From contig JAMCYY010000017.1 of assembly GCA_023473205.1 (NCBI GenBank), positions 1-6,184 of the forward strand: a stretch of DNA of 6,184 nt, in the 5' to 3' direction. Shown here piece after piece: positions 5,586 to 6,184 of this stretch. The notes beneath the pieces were generated by a model that searched no databases, was not told the origin of the DNA, and was given only the letters and a program-made list of their open reading frames with translations. Position 1 is the stretch's first letter. Every line of letters starts with the position of its first letter. Both the position numbers and the translations under genes were made by a program. The DNA is from Patescibacteria group bacterium (GTDB lineage: Bacteria > Patescibacteriota > Microgenomatia > UM-FILTER-40-11).

Positions 5586-6184
5586 ATGAAGAAAGAAAAG
5601 TTCCTTATTTTTATTTTGATTATAGCGGTTTTTTTTCGCTTATACAAACTTTCTTCAATTCCTGCCGGTTTCTTTTGTGACGAAGCTTCTATTGGCTATA
5701 ATGCGTATTCCATCCTCAATAGTGGTAAAGATGAATATGGCGTTCCTTTTCCAATATTTTTTCAATCACTTGGAGATTATAAATCTCCACTAGCAATTTA
5801 TTTGACAATTCCTTTTATTAAATTTTTTGGTTTAAATGAGTTTAGTACGAGATTGACCTCTGTCTTGGCGGGACTAACGATGGTTGCGGTAATGTATTTT
5901 GTAGGAAAAGAACTGAGTATGGGTGATTCTAAACTTTCTGGCTTGTTGGTTGCATTTGTAACGGCAACAATGCCTTGGTTAATTCACTACAGTCGGGTGG
6001 GTTTTGAATATACACTTTATTGTGTTTTTTTTGTAAGTTCGGTATATCTTTTTCTTAAAGCCCAACATTACAAAAAGTATATAATTCCTGCTTTTGTTCT
6101 TGCAGCAATTACCATGTACACTTACCAATCTGCCAAATTATTAATTCCGGTTTTAATTATCGGAGTTATAGTGATTTATCGAAA
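5586..6184 (+). CDS. GT39/ArnT-like membrane glycosyltransferase (DEASIG type), N-terminal part, runs off right edge
   Basis: The frame opens at ATG 5586 and stays open for 199 codons to the window edge, so the C-terminus is missing. The product begins MKKEKFLIFILIIAVFFRLY, an N-terminal membrane segment, followed by an outer-face loop IPAGFFCDEASIGYNAYSIL (25-44) in which D32-E33 match the catalytic acidic pair of PMT/ArnT-type GT-C enzymes. GKDEYGVPFP (47-56) and GDYKSPLAIYLTIPF (63-77) follow, then FGLNEFSTRL (81-90), all typical of this subfamily. Hydrophobic segments recur at about 91-107, 117-133, 142-158, 164-180 and 185-198. Such proteins transfer sugars from polyprenyl-phosphate donors on the outer side of the membrane. 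It differs clearly from the HLHPDERF-type protein on the opposite strand, so it is not a recent duplicate. The start is fixed by the short gap to the divergent gene and by the membrane segment beginning at once. Confidence 0.85.
   Translation, partial: MKKEKFLIFILIIAVFFRLYKLSSIPAGFFCDEASIGYNAYSILNSGKDEYGVPFPIFFQSLGDYKSPLAIYLTIPFIKFFGLNEFSTRLTSVLAGLTMVAVMYFVGKELSMGDSKLSGLLVAFVTATMPWLIHYSRVGFEYTLYCVFFVSSVYLFLKAQHYKKYIIPAFVLAAITMYTYQSAKLLIPVLIIGVIVIYR

Noticed and set aside
1..6184. Alternative genetic code with TGA as glycine, as in some CPR lineages
   Set aside because: TGA is used as the stop of two genes exactly where the downstream gene begins, and no long gene here contains an in-frame TGA.
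1..6184. CRISPR array, tRNA/rRNA genes, insertion sequence or phage module
   Set aside because: I found no regularly spaced repeats, cloverleaf or rRNA-like sequence, transposase or phage protein signature; the window is almost fully coding with metabolic and envelope genes.

Overview
This AT-rich, tightly packed window looks like a chromosomal segment from a Candidate Phyla Radiation (Patescibacteria) bacterium, most plausibly in the Microgenomates group. The reasons are the gene families present (DUF2298 membrane protein, HLHPDERF-type and DEASIG-type GT39-like proteins, B12-type radical SAM), very short intergenic gaps, overlapping genes, starts with little or no Shine-Dalgarno sequence, and an in-frame CCCTTCGAC...GCTCAGGG repeat that reads as PFDSAQGKP. 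The lineage is an inference from remembered family patterns; no marker gene is present. TGA acts as a stop (it ends the genes at 413-964 and 961-2094) and no gene has an internal in-frame TGA, so the standard bacterial code fits.

Layout: (1) 1-327, minus strand, is the N-terminal end of a polytopic membrane protein of the DUF2298 (Chlor_Arch_YYY) type that runs off the left edge and carries the repeat in frame. (2) 328-412 is a divergent promoter region. (3) 413-3815, plus strand, is a compact three-gene operon: a HAD-family phosphatase-like protein, a GT4-type glycosyltransferase (4-base overlap) and a cobalamin-domain radical SAM enzyme (17-base gap). (4) 3802-5562, minus strand, is a GT39-like integral-membrane protein that overlaps the radical SAM gene tail-to-tail by 14 bases. 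(5) 5563-5585 is a 23-base divergent intergenic region. (6) 5586-6184, plus strand, is the first 199 residues of a second, different GT39-like membrane protein that runs off the right edge. No stretch over 300 bases lacks a gene, and I see no tRNA, rRNA, CRISPR array or transposase.

Taken together the genes suggest cell-envelope glycan or glycolipid work. A cytoplasmic GT4 enzyme would transfer sugar from an activated donor, the radical SAM enzyme would modify an unknown substrate, and the GT-C membrane proteins would move sugars from lipid carriers on the outer face of the membrane. This pathway is inferred from family and context; no substrate can be read from the sequence. The DUF2298 gene and the HLHPDERF-type GT39 gene lie on the same strand with the three-gene operon between them in the opposite direction, so the operon may be a cassette inserted between two functionally linked membrane genes.
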